Shown here one piece after another: positions 1 to 8,153 of a DNA stretch of 56,569 bases (the first letter of the stretch is position 1; the number at the start of each line of letters is the position of its first letter). This DNA is from SG8-4 sp964598225 (GTDB lineage Bacteria > Planctomycetota > Phycisphaerae > Sedimentisphaerales > Anaerobacaceae). The position numbers and the translations under genes are program-made. Where the stretch lies: NCBI GenBank assembly GCA_964598225.1, contig CAZRBG010000040.1:1-56569 (forward strand), in the 5' to 3' direction. The notes below the pieces were generated by a model. It saw nothing but the letters and a program-made list of their open reading frames with translations. It ran no database searches and had not been told where the DNA came from.

Positions 1-1
1 T

Positions 2-565
2 TATTACGCCAGACCATATACAAATCGGGAAGTTATTTCATGCACGATCCTAAGCGCCATAGAGAGATTAGATCAGCAGTACGGCTCCAGGAGCGAAAGA
101 GAGCAGGCGGTGAAGGAAATGATAGAGACCAATCCTCTCTTTTCCAAAACGAAGATCGAGGGTCTGGTGGGCAGCGTGATAGTATCTTTTCCGAGCGAGC
201 CCGTCGATGAGGGCGATTCGTGGCAGGGCGGGGCGGTCCTGCCCGCGGCGGCGCCCGTGGATATTGATTTGACTTACACGCTGAAAGAGAAAAAGCAGGA
301 CGTGGCGGTGATAGATATCCAATCAAAGATAGATCTGTTCGAAGAACCGGCGCCCGGCCCGGTAGGGTCCATGGGACCGACTAAGGTGAGTCTGACAGGC
401 TCTTACGCCGGCTCTGTGCAGATAGACCCGAGCACCGGCTGGATGCTCCACCAGAAAGCAACAATGCAATGCTCCGGCCGCATGGAGATGGCGTCGGCAG
501 GAAGTCAATCCCAATCGATGCCGATATCAGTGGAAAGCGTCACCACAGTTGAGCAGATCGAGTAG
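2..565 (+). CDS. Unrecognised protein, 5' end cut by window edge (DUF6263-like C-terminus)
   Basis: The frame is open from base 2, so the start lies outside the window; 187 codons are visible before the TAG. The visible part has a segment ending in GDSWQGG, then alternating beta-strand-like stretches, and a C-terminal stretch with a G-x-x-x-x-D-P-S-T-G-W turn followed by a polar QSQSMPI end. This resembles the C-terminal half of secreted all-beta bacterial proteins of the DUF6263 type, but the match is by general pattern only and I assign no function. An internal ATG at 110 could be mistaken for the start, but about 36 in-frame codons precede it without a stop and continue the same composition. 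It ends 23 bases before the convergent stop of the ceramidase-like gene. Confidence 0.6.
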   Translation, partial: YYARPYTNREVISCTILSAIERLDQQYGSRSEREQAVKEMIETNPLFSKTKIEGLVGSVIVSFPSEPVDEGDSWQGGAVLPAAAPVDIDLTYTLKEKKQDVAVIDIQSKIDLFEEPAPGPVGSMGPTKVSLTGSYAGSVQIDPSTGWMLHQKATMQCSGRMEMASAGSQSQSMPISVESVTTVEQIE

Positions 566-588
566 GCCGGTTTGCTCGGGTGTGGTGC

Positions 589-1878
589 TCAATGGGCTGC
601 AGCTTTCTCGGGACGCGGACAGGTATCAATGAACTTCAGTCCCTGCTCGATTAGGATTTCGCCGGTCATTTCGCCGAGGCTGGTTCTGGTGATGTAGTCA
701 TAACGCTCGAAGCTGTTCCAATCCTCTTTGACCATGATGTAGCCGAAAGCATCGTTGGTCAGGCCGAATAGCAGGTTATGTTCTCCGTGCATTTTTCGCT
801 TGAGATAGTAACCGGTGTTCGGCAGCGCTTCGCCGGGGATCGTCAGAATCTGGGCGTCGGCGATGTTCACCACGTTGACCTGTGTGCTGATGTATCCGTC
901 TTTATCTAACTCGAAGCCAAGCGGCGATAGTTTCACCACGGCGCGGAGCACTTTGTTTTCCAGAGGGAATCTTATAGTAGTTCTGCCGCAGAATAGCTTT
1001 GGATTCTCTGTGACCGGCGCTTCGGCGACGATTCTGAGTGCTTCATCAGCCAGAAGGTTGCCGATCCGAATGCACTCGTCCCAGGTCTGAACGTCCGTTC
1101 CGTCCGGGCCGCGGCAATCGGCAGTTACCATTCCGCCTAAAGCTCCATTCATGAAAATTCCTGTGCCTTTGGTCTTTTCCCTGATTCGGTCATAGAGCGG
1201 TCCCACGAAGTCGGGGCACAGAATACCCTGGTCGGATCCGATCACTTCCGGGTGGCAGGCATAATTCACGAGTGTGGCAAAAGGTTTGTTCCGCTCGTCG
1301 AGTAACTGAATAACATCGCAGCGGGGGTCGTACAGTTGCTCGGCATAATAATTATACGCGATCTTCCCACGGGCGTTTCCCGTGGCGACCTTAAGTGATG
1401 ACGGCTTCAGATTTGCCACCGTCTCGTTGATCGCTTCGGCCAGCTTGGCGCACACGCTGTTGAGGTACTCGAGGTCCGCGGCAGTCTTGCCGGTCCGGTC
1501 GGGGAAGCCGTAGCAGTCCGGGCCGCTATGATTGTGAGTGGCGCCGATGAGAATGTTCTCCGGCGGTATGCCGGGAACGTGCTTACGCACTTCATCGCAT
1601 AAAACGCCCGGAAACCCGAGGAAATCCGTGCTGCAGATCGAGATGCGCGTCCCGTCATTTTCAAGAGTCAGCGCCCGCACAGTCAGTTTTCCGATCTTCT
1701 TCTCGGCGGGACTACTCGGGCCGACCCCGCCGGATACGGGCAGAAGCGGATTTGGAGTAACGTCTCTGACCGCTATTGCGGCGCGAAATTCCGCGCGGGC
1801 CGCGTCGATCTGTAAGATACATAACGCAGCGCCTACGACACACAAAAAGTAAACTCTGTAAAAAGGTCTTTCGTTCAT
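589..1878 (-). CDS. Secreted neutral/alkaline non-lysosomal ceramidase-like protein
   Basis: 429 residues with an N-terminal hydrophobic signal peptide (about residues 1-29, ending in an ARA cleavage site). The mature protein follows the N-terminal domain of the neutral ceramidase family: an early D-V-T-P motif (39-42) and the metal-binding THNHSGPD motif with His115 and His117, then an NYACHPEV segment holding a further likely zinc ligand. Family members are exported zinc amidases of N-acyl lipids, but planctomycete paralogues are numerous and diverse. The residues around the serine nucleophile of true ceramidases are not recognisable here (the region reads NGALGGM), so ceramide is not a safe substrate call. 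The gene is divergent from the PQQ-propeller gene, with a 191-base shared upstream region. Confidence 0.8.
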   Translation of the reverse strand: MNERPFYRVYFLCVVGAALCILQIDAARAEFRAAIAVRDVTPNPLLPVSGGVGPSSPAEKKIGKLTVRALTLENDGTRISICSTDFLGFPGVLCDEVRKHVPGIPPENILIGATHNHSGPDCYGFPDRTGKTAADLEYLNSVCAKLAEAINETVANLKPSSLKVATGNARGKIAYNYYAEQLYDPRCDVIQLLDERNKPFATLVNYACHPEVIGSDQGILCPDFVGPLYDRIREKTKGTGIFMNGALGGMVTADCRGPDGTDVQTWDECIRIGNLLADEALRIVAEAPVTENPKLFCGRTTIRFPLENKVLRAVVKLSPLGFELDKDGYISTQVNVVNIADAQILTIPGEALPNTGYYLKRKMHGEHNLLFGLTNDAFGYIMVKEDWNSFERYDYITRTSLGEMTGEILIEQGLKFIDTCPRPEKAAAH

Positions 1879-2069
1879 AGAGCGTTTCCTAAAATGAATT
1901 GATTCTTTGCTAATTAATGTTCGTATTGTAGCCGGATACCGGGTTTGATGCCATTGGAGAATGTTTTAGACTTGGAAAATGAGCAGCCATAGTTTAGAAT
2001 CCTGTGTCCGCAAGAACATTGGCTTGTGGAATGGAACATACAGTTTCCTGGTGAAAGGAGAAGCGTATC

Positions 2070-5000
2070 ATGAGCGAAAAACTTCAACCACGTCTTGGCA
2101 AGCGAGTTCTTTCGATTTTGGCAACCACAGCTCTATTGGCAGTGATTTTGGCGATTCCGGTCTCGGCTCAGAGCGCCGCGGAGCTGCTGGAGCGGGCCGG
2201 CGTCGGGGGCGGGCTTATCGTCCACGTGGGCTGTGGAGACGGCGAATTAACGGCCGCTCTGCGCAAAGGCGATCAATACTTCGTGCACGGTTTGGATACC
2301 GACCCGGAAACGGTCGCCGCGGCACGAAAGCATATCAAAGATAAAGGCGTTTACGGTCCTGTCAGTGCGGATAGATGGGACGGCCGGCATCTTCCATACG
2401 TCGATAATCTTGTCAATCTCATCGTGGCCGAGCAGAGTAAGCGCATTTCAAAACTCGAATTGTTCCGCGCACTGGCGCCTGGGGGCGTTGCCCTTGTTCG
2501 CGAGCAGGGCGAATGGAAGAAGATCGTCAAGCTAAGGTCTGCCCTGATGGACGATTGGACCCATTATCTGCACGATGCGGACGGCAACCCGGTTGCCGAC
2601 GATTCGATTGTCGGTCCTCCCGAGCGGCTGCAGTGGATAGGAAGTCCGCGATGGTCGCGGCACCATGACCATGCGGCGAGTCTGAACGCGCTGGTCTCTG
2701 CTTCCGGGCGGCTCTTCTATATTCTCGACGAAGGGCCCACAGCCTCGATACAACTGCCGTCCAAATGGCGGCTGATCGCCCGCGATGCCTTCAACGGAGT
2801 CATCCTGTGGAAGCGTAAGATCGAGCAGTGGAATACACATCAGTACCCCCTCAAGAGCGGTCCGGCGCATCTGTTGCGGCGGCTCGTTGCGATAGGCGAC
2901 CGCGTTTACGTAACTCTCGGAATTGACGAGCCGGTGACCATGCTCGATGCCGCAAGCGGAAAGACGCTGCTGACGTACAATGGTAGCGAACATACGAGAG
3001 AGATCGTCGTCTCTGACGGCGTCGCCTTCTTCGTGGCTGATACGTCGCGGTCTCGATTGCCGGACTGGCGGCGCAAAGACACTTACGTCTGGGCCAACAC
3101 GAGCCGGGCTAATCCCAACTGGGGATGGAACGGCAGGGCAAGAAATATACTCGCCTGCGATGCCGAATCCGGCGAGTTGCTGTGGAAGACGGAAGCTCCC
3201 GTTGCTCCGTGCTCGCTGGCGGTGGCTGGCGGACGCGCGGTCTTCCACGATGGGGAAAAGCTCGTCTGCCTGGACCGCCGAAACGGACAAAGACTCTGGG
3301 AAGGCGAATCGGCGCCAACCCGTATGCCGGTTCAGACCAAGACCGGACCGCGTGTGCTGATCTATAAGGATGTCGTTTTGTTGGGGGCCAACAACGGCAA
3401 GATGTCGGGCTGGTCGCTTGAAGACGGAAAGAAGCTCTGGGAGCAGAAGAAACGGCCAAGCGGTCACCAGTCGTTGGAGGACCTTTTCGTAGTTCAGGGC
3501 CTTGCCTGGACCGGTGCTATCGCCAACAGCCGCGACAGCGGCACTTTCACGGGTTACGATCCTCTCACCGGAAAGAAAGTCAGAGAATTTCCGGCTGACG
3601 TGAAGGTTCATTGGTTCCACCACCGTTGTTATCCTTCAAAGGCCGCTGGTAAATATCTGCTCACAGCTCGCAACGGCACCGAGTTCATCGACCTGACCAC
3701 CGAGCACTGGAAGCCCCACCACTGGGTTCGCGGCGGCTGCATCTACGGAGTGATGCCGTGCAACGGCATGACGTACGCGCCTATGGATTCCTGCGGCTGC
3801 CAGTTGGAGGCCAAGATCTCAGGTTTCAAGGCGCTGGTTTCCGGAGGCATTCCAGAATTCTCGAAGGCAAGCCTCACGACCGGGGCGCGCCTTGAACGCG
3901 GGCCGGCCTACAGGAAAGTAGAAGGCCCTACCGCCACTGCCGCCGACTGGCCCACGTATCGCCACGATGAGAGCAGAAGCGGCGTATCCTCAGCGGATGT
4001 GGAGGCGGAACTCAGACAGACCTGGGAGAGAAGGCTTTGCGGCCGTGTCGAGGCCCTCGCCACACGCGGGCAAGATGCCCGCGACACGATTGGTGCTCGT
4101 CTCAGCGCTCCGACCATCGCGGCGGGTAAGCTGTTCATCGCGTCGGTTGATACGCACACGCTGCACGCCTTGGATGCGAAGACGGGACGTTCGGCTTGGT
4201 CATACACGACCGGCGGACGTGTCGACTCGCCGCCTACGTACTACAAAGGGTTCGTGCTCTTCGGCTCGGCTGATGGGTATGTCTACGCCCTTCGGGCCGG
4301 CGACGGCGTTCTGGCCTGGCGCTTTCGTGCCGCTCCGACGGACCGCAGGATGATGGCGTGGGAGCAGCTCGAATCGGCCTGGCGCGTTCACGGCAGCGTC
4401 CTTGTTCATGACGATGTTCTCTATTGCACGGCCGGTCGGAACATGTATATCGACGGCGGCGTCCGTCTGATTAGGCTTGATCCGATATCCGGCGAACTGC
4501 TGGGCGAGACGGTCTGGAACGATCGCGATCCCGAGACAGGTCAGGACATGCATCTGGCTTATCTCAAGAAGACGCACGGCAACAACATGCCGGTGGCTCA
4601 CTCCGATATCTTGTCATGCGACGGCAAAAATCTCTGGATGCGATCTCAGAAGATCACCTTTGACGGCAAACGACTCGAAATCGGACTTGAGCCGGTAACA
4701 CAGCAGGAGAACGAGGATTTTCACGTTTTCTGTCAGAACGGTTTCCTGGACGATACTTATTTCTTCCGTTCTTACTGGACGTACGGACGCCGCGTCACGG
4801 GCGGCTACGGCGGATGGCCGAGGGCCGGGCGTCTTGTGCCTTCCGGCCGCATTCTCTGTGTGGATGAAGGAAGAGTCTACGGCTTCGGCCGCAAGCCGGA
4901 GTATATGGTTAACTCATCGGTGCTGGAGCACCACCTTTTTGCCGCCGACAAAAAGGTTCCGCAGCGGGACATAGCTCGGGTTAGAAAAGCGGCACAGGCT

Positions 5001-5537
5001 ATGAACAAGCGGTCCAAACGCAGAAACGCGAACATGTCCGACTGGAAGCTGAGGTACTTTTTCCCAACGGAAGATCTTAGTGCTGCGGCTTTTCAATGGA
5101 AGCTGGATCAGCCTGCGATGATCGCCCGTGCAATGACTGTTGCCGGCGACAGGCTTTTCGTATCGGGTCCTCCAGACCTGGTCGACGAGCGGCGGGCTTT
5201 CCACAATCCCGACGATCCAAGAATAAAAGCCATGCTTAAACGACAGGCCGCGGCATACGAGGGCCGCGAAGGCGGCGAGCTTTGGGTGCTGGACAAGACC
5301 GACGGCGGCGTGATAAATCGCTTTTCTCTGGACACCATCCCGGTTTTTGATGGTATGGTTGCCGCAGGCGACAGTCTCTACCTGGCCACGACGGACGGAC
5401 GAATCCTGTGTCTTTCGGGAGCGGGAAGAGTCCCACTTGCGAAAGTCGAGGACAAGCCGATCCGCAACGCCTGGGACAAACCGGAGGACCCGAGCTATCT
5501 GCTGCCGGTCGGTAAAGCTCAGGGGAACCGTCGCTGA
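2070..5537 (+). CDS. Exported SAM-methyltransferase-like/PQQ-type beta-propeller fusion protein
   Basis: 1155 residues, ATG start with a GGAGA Shine-Dalgarno about 8 bases upstream. A signal peptide (about 1-33, ending VSAQS) precedes a Rossmann-type methyltransferase-like segment: motif I-like VHVGCGDGELT at 51-61, followed by GLDTDPE. The rest, from about residue 180, is two blocks of PQQ-like/quinoprotein beta-propeller repeats with recurrent ALDAKTG, LDRRNGQ and LWVLDKTDGG blades. Fusions of this type are typical of Planctomycetota and have no established reaction. A propeller can act as a redox-cofactor scaffold or a protein-interaction platform. An exported SAM enzyme would be unusual, so the first domain may have lost catalysis. 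Residues 659-673 (GQDARDT) come from a palindromic repeat at 4044-4088 read in frame. Confidence 0.85.
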   Translation: MSEKLQPRLGKRVLSILATTALLAVILAIPVSAQSAAELLERAGVGGGLIVHVGCGDGELTAALRKGDQYFVHGLDTDPETVAAARKHIKDKGVYGPVSADRWDGRHLPYVDNLVNLIVAEQSKRISKLELFRALAPGGVALVREQGEWKKIVKLRSALMDDWTHYLHDADGNPVADDSIVGPPERLQWIGSPRWSRHHDHAASLNALVSASGRLFYILDEGPTASIQLPSKWRLIARDAFNGVILWKRKIEQWNTHQYPLKSGPAHLLRRLVAIGDRVYVTLGIDEPVTMLDAASGKTLLTYNGSEHTREIVVSDGVAFFVADTSRSRLPDWRRKDTYVWANTSRANPNWGWNGRARNILACDAESGELLWKTEAPVAPCSLAVAGGRAVFHDGEKLVCLDRRNGQRLWEGESAPTRMPVQTKTGPRVLIYKDVVLLGANNGKMSGWSLEDGKKLWEQKKRPSGHQSLEDLFVVQGLAWTGAIANSRDSGTFTGYDPLTGKKVREFPADVKVHWFHHRCYPSKAAGKYLLTARNGTEFIDLTTEHWKPHHWVRGGCIYGVMPCNGMTYAPMDSCGCQLEAKISGFKALVSGGIPEFSKASLTTGARLERGPAYRKVEGPTATAADWPTYRHDESRSGVSSADVEAELRQTWERRLCGRVEALATRGQDARDTIGARLSAPTIAAGKLFIASVDTHTLHALDAKTGRSAWSYTTGGRVDSPPTYYKGFVLFGSADGYVYALRAGDGVLAWRFRAAPTDRRMMAWEQLESAWRVHGSVLVHDDVLYCTAGRNMYIDGGVRLIRLDPISGELLGETVWNDRDPETGQDMHLAYLKKTHGNNMPVAHSDILSCDGKNLWMRSQKITFDGKRLEIGLEPVTQQENEDFHVFCQNGFLDDTYFFRSYWTYGRRVTGGYGGWPRAGRLVPSGRILCVDEGRVYGFGRKPEYMVNSSVLEHHLFAADKKVPQRDIARVRKAAQAMNKRSKRRNANMSDWKLRYFFPTEDLSAAAFQWKLDQPAMIARAMTVAGDRLFVSGPPDLVDERRAFHNPDDPRIKAMLKRQAAAYEGREGGELWVLDKTDGGVINRFSLDTIPVFDGMVAAGDSLYLATTDGRILCLSGAGRVPLAKVEDKPIRNAWDKPEDPSYLLPVGKAQGNRR
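4044..4088. repeat. Palindromic repeat (family B) translated inside the PQQ-propeller gene
   Basis: The outer ends CGTGTCG and CGACACG are inverted, and the inner part forms a hairpin CGCGGGCA-AGA-TGCCCGCG (4065-4083). The same core occurs at 19706-19720 and 46757-46774, and a related palindrome with the same outer arms is at 40430-40457. Here it is read as GQDARDT within the propeller without breaking the frame. Confidence 0.7.
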
Positions 5538-5635
5538 GCGCGAGATTATCGTTTGATTGGTATGTATGCTGTTGCGAACAAGGGCCGGTGGGTAGATGCG
5601 GCTATAAGACGTTTACGGGCATGGGGCAGGAGCAC

Positions 5636-5719
5636 ATGGATATGAAGAAGTATGCGATGTTTGTTGTAGTGGCGGCGTTTTTCGTTACAGCTCTCTCCGG
5701 CTGTGAGAAGGGCGGCTGA
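5636..5719 (+). CDS. 27-residue small lipoprotein peptide
   Basis: A short ORF starting ATG-GAT-ATG-AAG-AAG with the Shine-Dalgarno AGGAG 4 bases upstream of the first ATG. A start at 5642 (MKKYAM) would have better spacing. It encodes two lysines, a hydrophobic stretch of about 15 residues and a consensus lipobox L-S-G-C at residues 20-23, then ends after EKGG. It therefore looks like a complete signal-peptidase II substrate whose mature form is only five residues, C-E-K-G-G. It resembles entericidin-type or other very small lipoproteins in size, but no family is claimed. It lies 98 bases after the PQQ gene and 67 bases before the ThuA gene, on the same strand. An alternative is that it is a remnant of a longer lipoprotein. 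Confidence 0.6.
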   Translation: MDMKKYAMFVVVAAFFVTALSGCEKGG

Positions 5720-5786
5720 GGCTCTACGCAAAACCGTGCACATGTTGTGCACTCCATCAACACACAGACAGATTTGGAGGTCGATC

Positions 5787-6725
5787 ATGGGGACAAATTC
5801 AACTCACAAGAACGTCGATTCAGCGGCGCTTGGACGAACAGTATGCCGGCGCGATATGCTGCGGGCTGCCGGGGCGGCGGCAATCACGGCTTCCGCCTTT
5901 CCGTTGCAGTGGGTGGCGGCGGATGGTAAGAAGAAACAGAAGGTGTTGTATTTCACGCGGTCGGCAGGTTTCGAGCACGGGGCCGTTAAGTTAAAGAACG
6001 GCCGACCGAGCATTTCCGATAGAATTCTGACCGAATTGGGACGGAAGCACGGCTTCGAAGTTGTTTGCACCAAGGATGGCCGCGTATTCGATGGCGACCT
6101 TGACCAGTACGACGCTATCGCGTTTTACACGAGCGGCGTTTTGACAAAGGCCAACAAAGCGGGGACTCCGCCAATGACTCCCAGAGGAAAGAAAAGGCTT
6201 CTAAAGGCTATTGCAGACGGCAAGGGTTTCGTCGGATTCCACGCGGCAACCGATTCTTTCCACTCCGAGGGTCCCAGAGATGAGAATCAAAGCGAGGTCG
6301 ATCCCTACATCGCCATGTTGGGAGGGGAGTTCATCGTCCACGGCGCTCAGCAGGAAGCTATAATCCGTGCCGCTTCGCCCAAATTCCCCGGCGTGAAGCA
6401 ATTCGGCAAGATGCAGAAGCTCAAGGAGGAATGGTACGCACTCAAGAATTTTGCGCCGGACCTGCACGTGATTCTCATCGAGGACAACCAGGGCATGAAG
6501 GGCGACTGCTACCAGCGCCCGCCGTTTCCGATGACCTGGGCGCGAATGCACGAAAAAGGCCGGGTCTTCTACACGTCATTCGGCCATCGTGATGACATCT
6601 GGACCAATCCTGATGTCCAGGCGATCATGGTCGGCGGCCTGGCATGGGCGATGGGTAATGTCAAGGTTGCCGTAAAGCCTAACATCAACGAAGCCACCCC
6701 GAAGGCAAACCAGTTGAAATATTGA
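5787..6725 (+). CDS. Tat-exported ThuA-domain protein
   Basis: 312 residues. The ATG at 5787 is chosen because GGAGG sits 6 bases upstream; the frame is open further upstream to a GTG at 5703, but that would bury the signal. The N-terminus carries a twin-arginine-like CRRDMLRAAGAAA motif and hydrophobic run. The mature part is a ThuA (trehalose-utilisation-like) domain: KVLYFTRSAGFEH, then GFVGFHAATDSFHS, MLGGEF, and near the end GRVFYTSFGHRDD. ThuA domains have a class I glutamine-amidotransferase-like fold, and planctomycetes carry many exported copies, often beside PQQ, sulfatase or DUF1080 genes. Their reaction is largely unassigned; recent work on the family links some members to sugar oxidation pathways. 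It is likely in one unit with the preceding PQQ and lipoprotein genes. Confidence 0.85.
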   Translation: MGTNSTHKNVDSAALGRTVCRRDMLRAAGAAAITASAFPLQWVAADGKKKQKVLYFTRSAGFEHGAVKLKNGRPSISDRILTELGRKHGFEVVCTKDGRVFDGDLDQYDAIAFYTSGVLTKANKAGTPPMTPRGKKRLLKAIADGKGFVGFHAATDSFHSEGPRDENQSEVDPYIAMLGGEFIVHGAQQEAIIRAASPKFPGVKQFGKMQKLKEEWYALKNFAPDLHVILIEDNQGMKGDCYQRPPFPMTWARMHEKGRVFYTSFGHRDDIWTNPDVQAIMVGGLAWAMGNVKVAVKPNINEATPKANQLKY

Positions 6726-6735
6726 GGGCGTGAGA

Positions 6736-6786
6736 GGGACAGGCATCTTTTTGACGTAAAGAGGACGTCAAAAAGGTGCCAGTCCC
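6736..6786. repeat. 51-bp palindrome (family F), possible REP-like element or terminator
   Basis: The arms are 21 bases (GGGACAGGCATC... and ...GGTGCCAGTCCC), matching with two mismatches around a 9-base loop. The inner arms TTTTTGACG and CGTCAAAAA pair perfectly. It starts 11 bases after the ThuA stop codon, so it may also act as a transcription terminator. Only one copy is in this window. Confidence 0.55.
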
Positions 6787-6799
6787 GGAAGACTCCGAA

Positions 6800-6858
6800 G
6801 TTCGTAGTGACGCCGTAAGGCGTTCTTATGAAATGCTCTTACGAGCACACTGCAAACG
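6800..6858. repeat. Double-hairpin palindromic repeat, family A copy 1
   Basis: The left half is GTTCGTAGTG followed by the hairpin CGCC-GTAA-GGCG; the right half holds GCTC-TTAC-GAGC and ends in CACTGCAAAC. On the top strand the first loop is GTAA; the bottom strand gives GTAA for the second. Compared with copies 2-6 this one is inverted. It lies in the short space between the ThuA gene and the convergent membrane-protein gene. Confidence 0.7.
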
Positions 6859-6881
6859 GCAAAAATCAACGACCTGCTCTG

Positions 6882-7469
6882 CTAATTCGATTTTCTTCGG
6901 TCTTGTACGAGGTGTGCCGCTATGGTTGCGAAGAGACCTGCTATGAAGCCGAAGAATGCGTAAGAAAGCGGCCGCAGAAGGAGATTTGTGCTGCCGAAGA
7001 AATCGTGAGGCGCAAGGCCGATGGGCCCGAGCAGTCTCTTAAAGCAGCATATAAGGTTTGCCAGCATCGCACTGAAGGCGACGACCAGGATTGTCGTCAC
7101 GGCGGACGCCTGGTGTTTCTCAAGGCGGTAAATAAAGGTATCAACCATCGCCCCGGCGGCGCCTACGAGAGGCAGGCCCAGTGGGCCTCCGGCCAGATTG
7201 CCGCCGGCGCCGATCGAGACGAACGCGGCGGTGAAGGCCCCGGCGGTTGTTCCGATTCTGCATCGGCCGAGCAGTCGAGCTGCGATAACGGGAGTCATCC
7301 ATATAACAGCCTTATGACCCGGCAGGCCGAGATGGAGCTTGACGTATGCCGCCAGGCAGCCGGCGATTATGCCGACGCTCACCGAGGCCGCCAGAGACCT
7401 GTAACCGGCGGGACCCAGCACTATGTCAGTTAGCGGCGTGTCCTTTCTTGTCGACAGGTATCCACGCAT
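6882..7469 (-). CDS. Multi-spanning membrane protein, unassigned (ECF-S-component-like hydrophobicity)
   Basis: 195 residues with about five or six hydrophobic segments rich in Gly and Ala (around residues 25-45, 55-75, 80-105, 120-145, 165-185) and a short basic tail (RRKSN). No catalytic motif is visible. The size and glycine-rich helices are reminiscent of the substrate-binding S component of an energy-coupling-factor transporter, but this is a weak guess. The first ATG (7469) overlaps the end of the TiaS-like gene by 44 bases; a GTG at about residue 18 would remove the overlap. The overlap indicates translational coupling as the last gene of the minus-strand operon starting at 9666. Confidence 0.6.
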   Translation of the reverse strand: MRGYLSTRKDTPLTDIVLGPAGYRSLAASVSVGIIAGCLAAYVKLHLGLPGHKAVIWMTPVIAARLLGRCRIGTTAGAFTAAFVSIGAGGNLAGGPLGLPLVGAAGAMVDTFIYRLEKHQASAVTTILVVAFSAMLANLICCFKRLLGPIGLAPHDFFGSTNLLLRPLSYAFFGFIAGLFATIAAHLVQDRRKSN

Positions 7470-8145
7470 CCTTTTCTTGGCTCCAGTGAACGGGTAAAAC
7501 AGCCTTGCCGCCGATCAGTCTCGGCCGGACCCAATCGAGCGTTTCATAACGATCATTGACACCGCGCGATTTTTGGCCGCACCGGTGTTCTATGGTGACG
7601 CCGATTCTATCAAAGGTCTCGATGCCTACGCAACCGGAAAGTTCGCGAAGCCCGGGTAAATCTATGAATCGGCCGTTTTCGCCCGAGGCTCTCAGCCCGA
7701 CCGATCCGAGCGCGCCGATGATTCCCTGACAATTTCCGCCCAGACCGTGAAGTGACATAAACGCTTGTCTGCACAGATCGAAGGCCTCAGGCATTGTTAC
7801 AACCTGTTGCGTGGCGCGATTTGCGAAATCGACGACGGCTGCGGGCACTTTCGAGATATCTGCGACGCACACACCGGGATCTGAACCTTTCGCAGATTCG
7901 CGGGCAACCCAGTCGAAGATAAAATCTCGGATGCTCAGGCCTTTTTCGGATTCGACGGCGATGCACGCCCCGCTATTGTGAGACGTGTATGGTATTGCAG
8001 GGTCCAGCAGAAACTGGTGCCTCGTTACACCGCCAGCATTGAAACCCCTTCGGGTGCATTCATTCGACAGCATTCGGGCCAGCCTGCCGGTTCCCGGGCT
8101 TTCTTCGTTATCCGTGTCGTCAAGACCGATTAGAACAGTTGCCAT
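7426..8145 (-). CDS. TiaS-like (GLDDTDN/TCKD-type) protein
   Basis: 239 residues from the ATG at 8145. A longer reading to 8463 adds about 106 residues that are antisense to the pseudopilin and not credible. The N-terminus LIGLDDTDN-x5-GTGRLA and the later hydrophobic/His segments resemble the N-terminal catalytic region of archaeal TiaS, the tRNA-Ile2 agmatidine synthetase, whose aspartates bind magnesium and ATP. Bacteria use TilS lysidine instead of agmatidine, so bacterial homologues lacking the OB-fold/zinc C-terminal half probably do something else. This copy has no C-terminal zinc ribbon. It starts 8 bases after the pseudopilin stop and overlaps the membrane-protein gene, suggesting the two act together. 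Confidence 0.65.
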   Translation of the reverse strand: MATVLIGLDDTDNEESPGTGRLARMLSNECTRRGFNAGGVTRHQFLLDPAIPYTSHNSGACIAVESEKGLSIRDFIFDWVARESAKGSDPGVCVADISKVPAAVVDFANRATQQVVTMPEAFDLCRQAFMSLHGLGGNCQGIIGALGSVGLRASGENGRFIDLPGLRELSGCVGIETFDRIGVTIEHRCGQKSRGVNDRYETLDWVRPRLIGGKAVLPVHWSQEKDAWIPVDKKGHAAN

Positions 8146-8153
8146 CTTCGCCC

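Noticed and set aside
2532..3623. 363-codon minus-strand ORF inside the PQQ-propeller gene
   Set aside because: It is a shadow of the GC-rich plus-strand gene, with no start signal or recognised motif.
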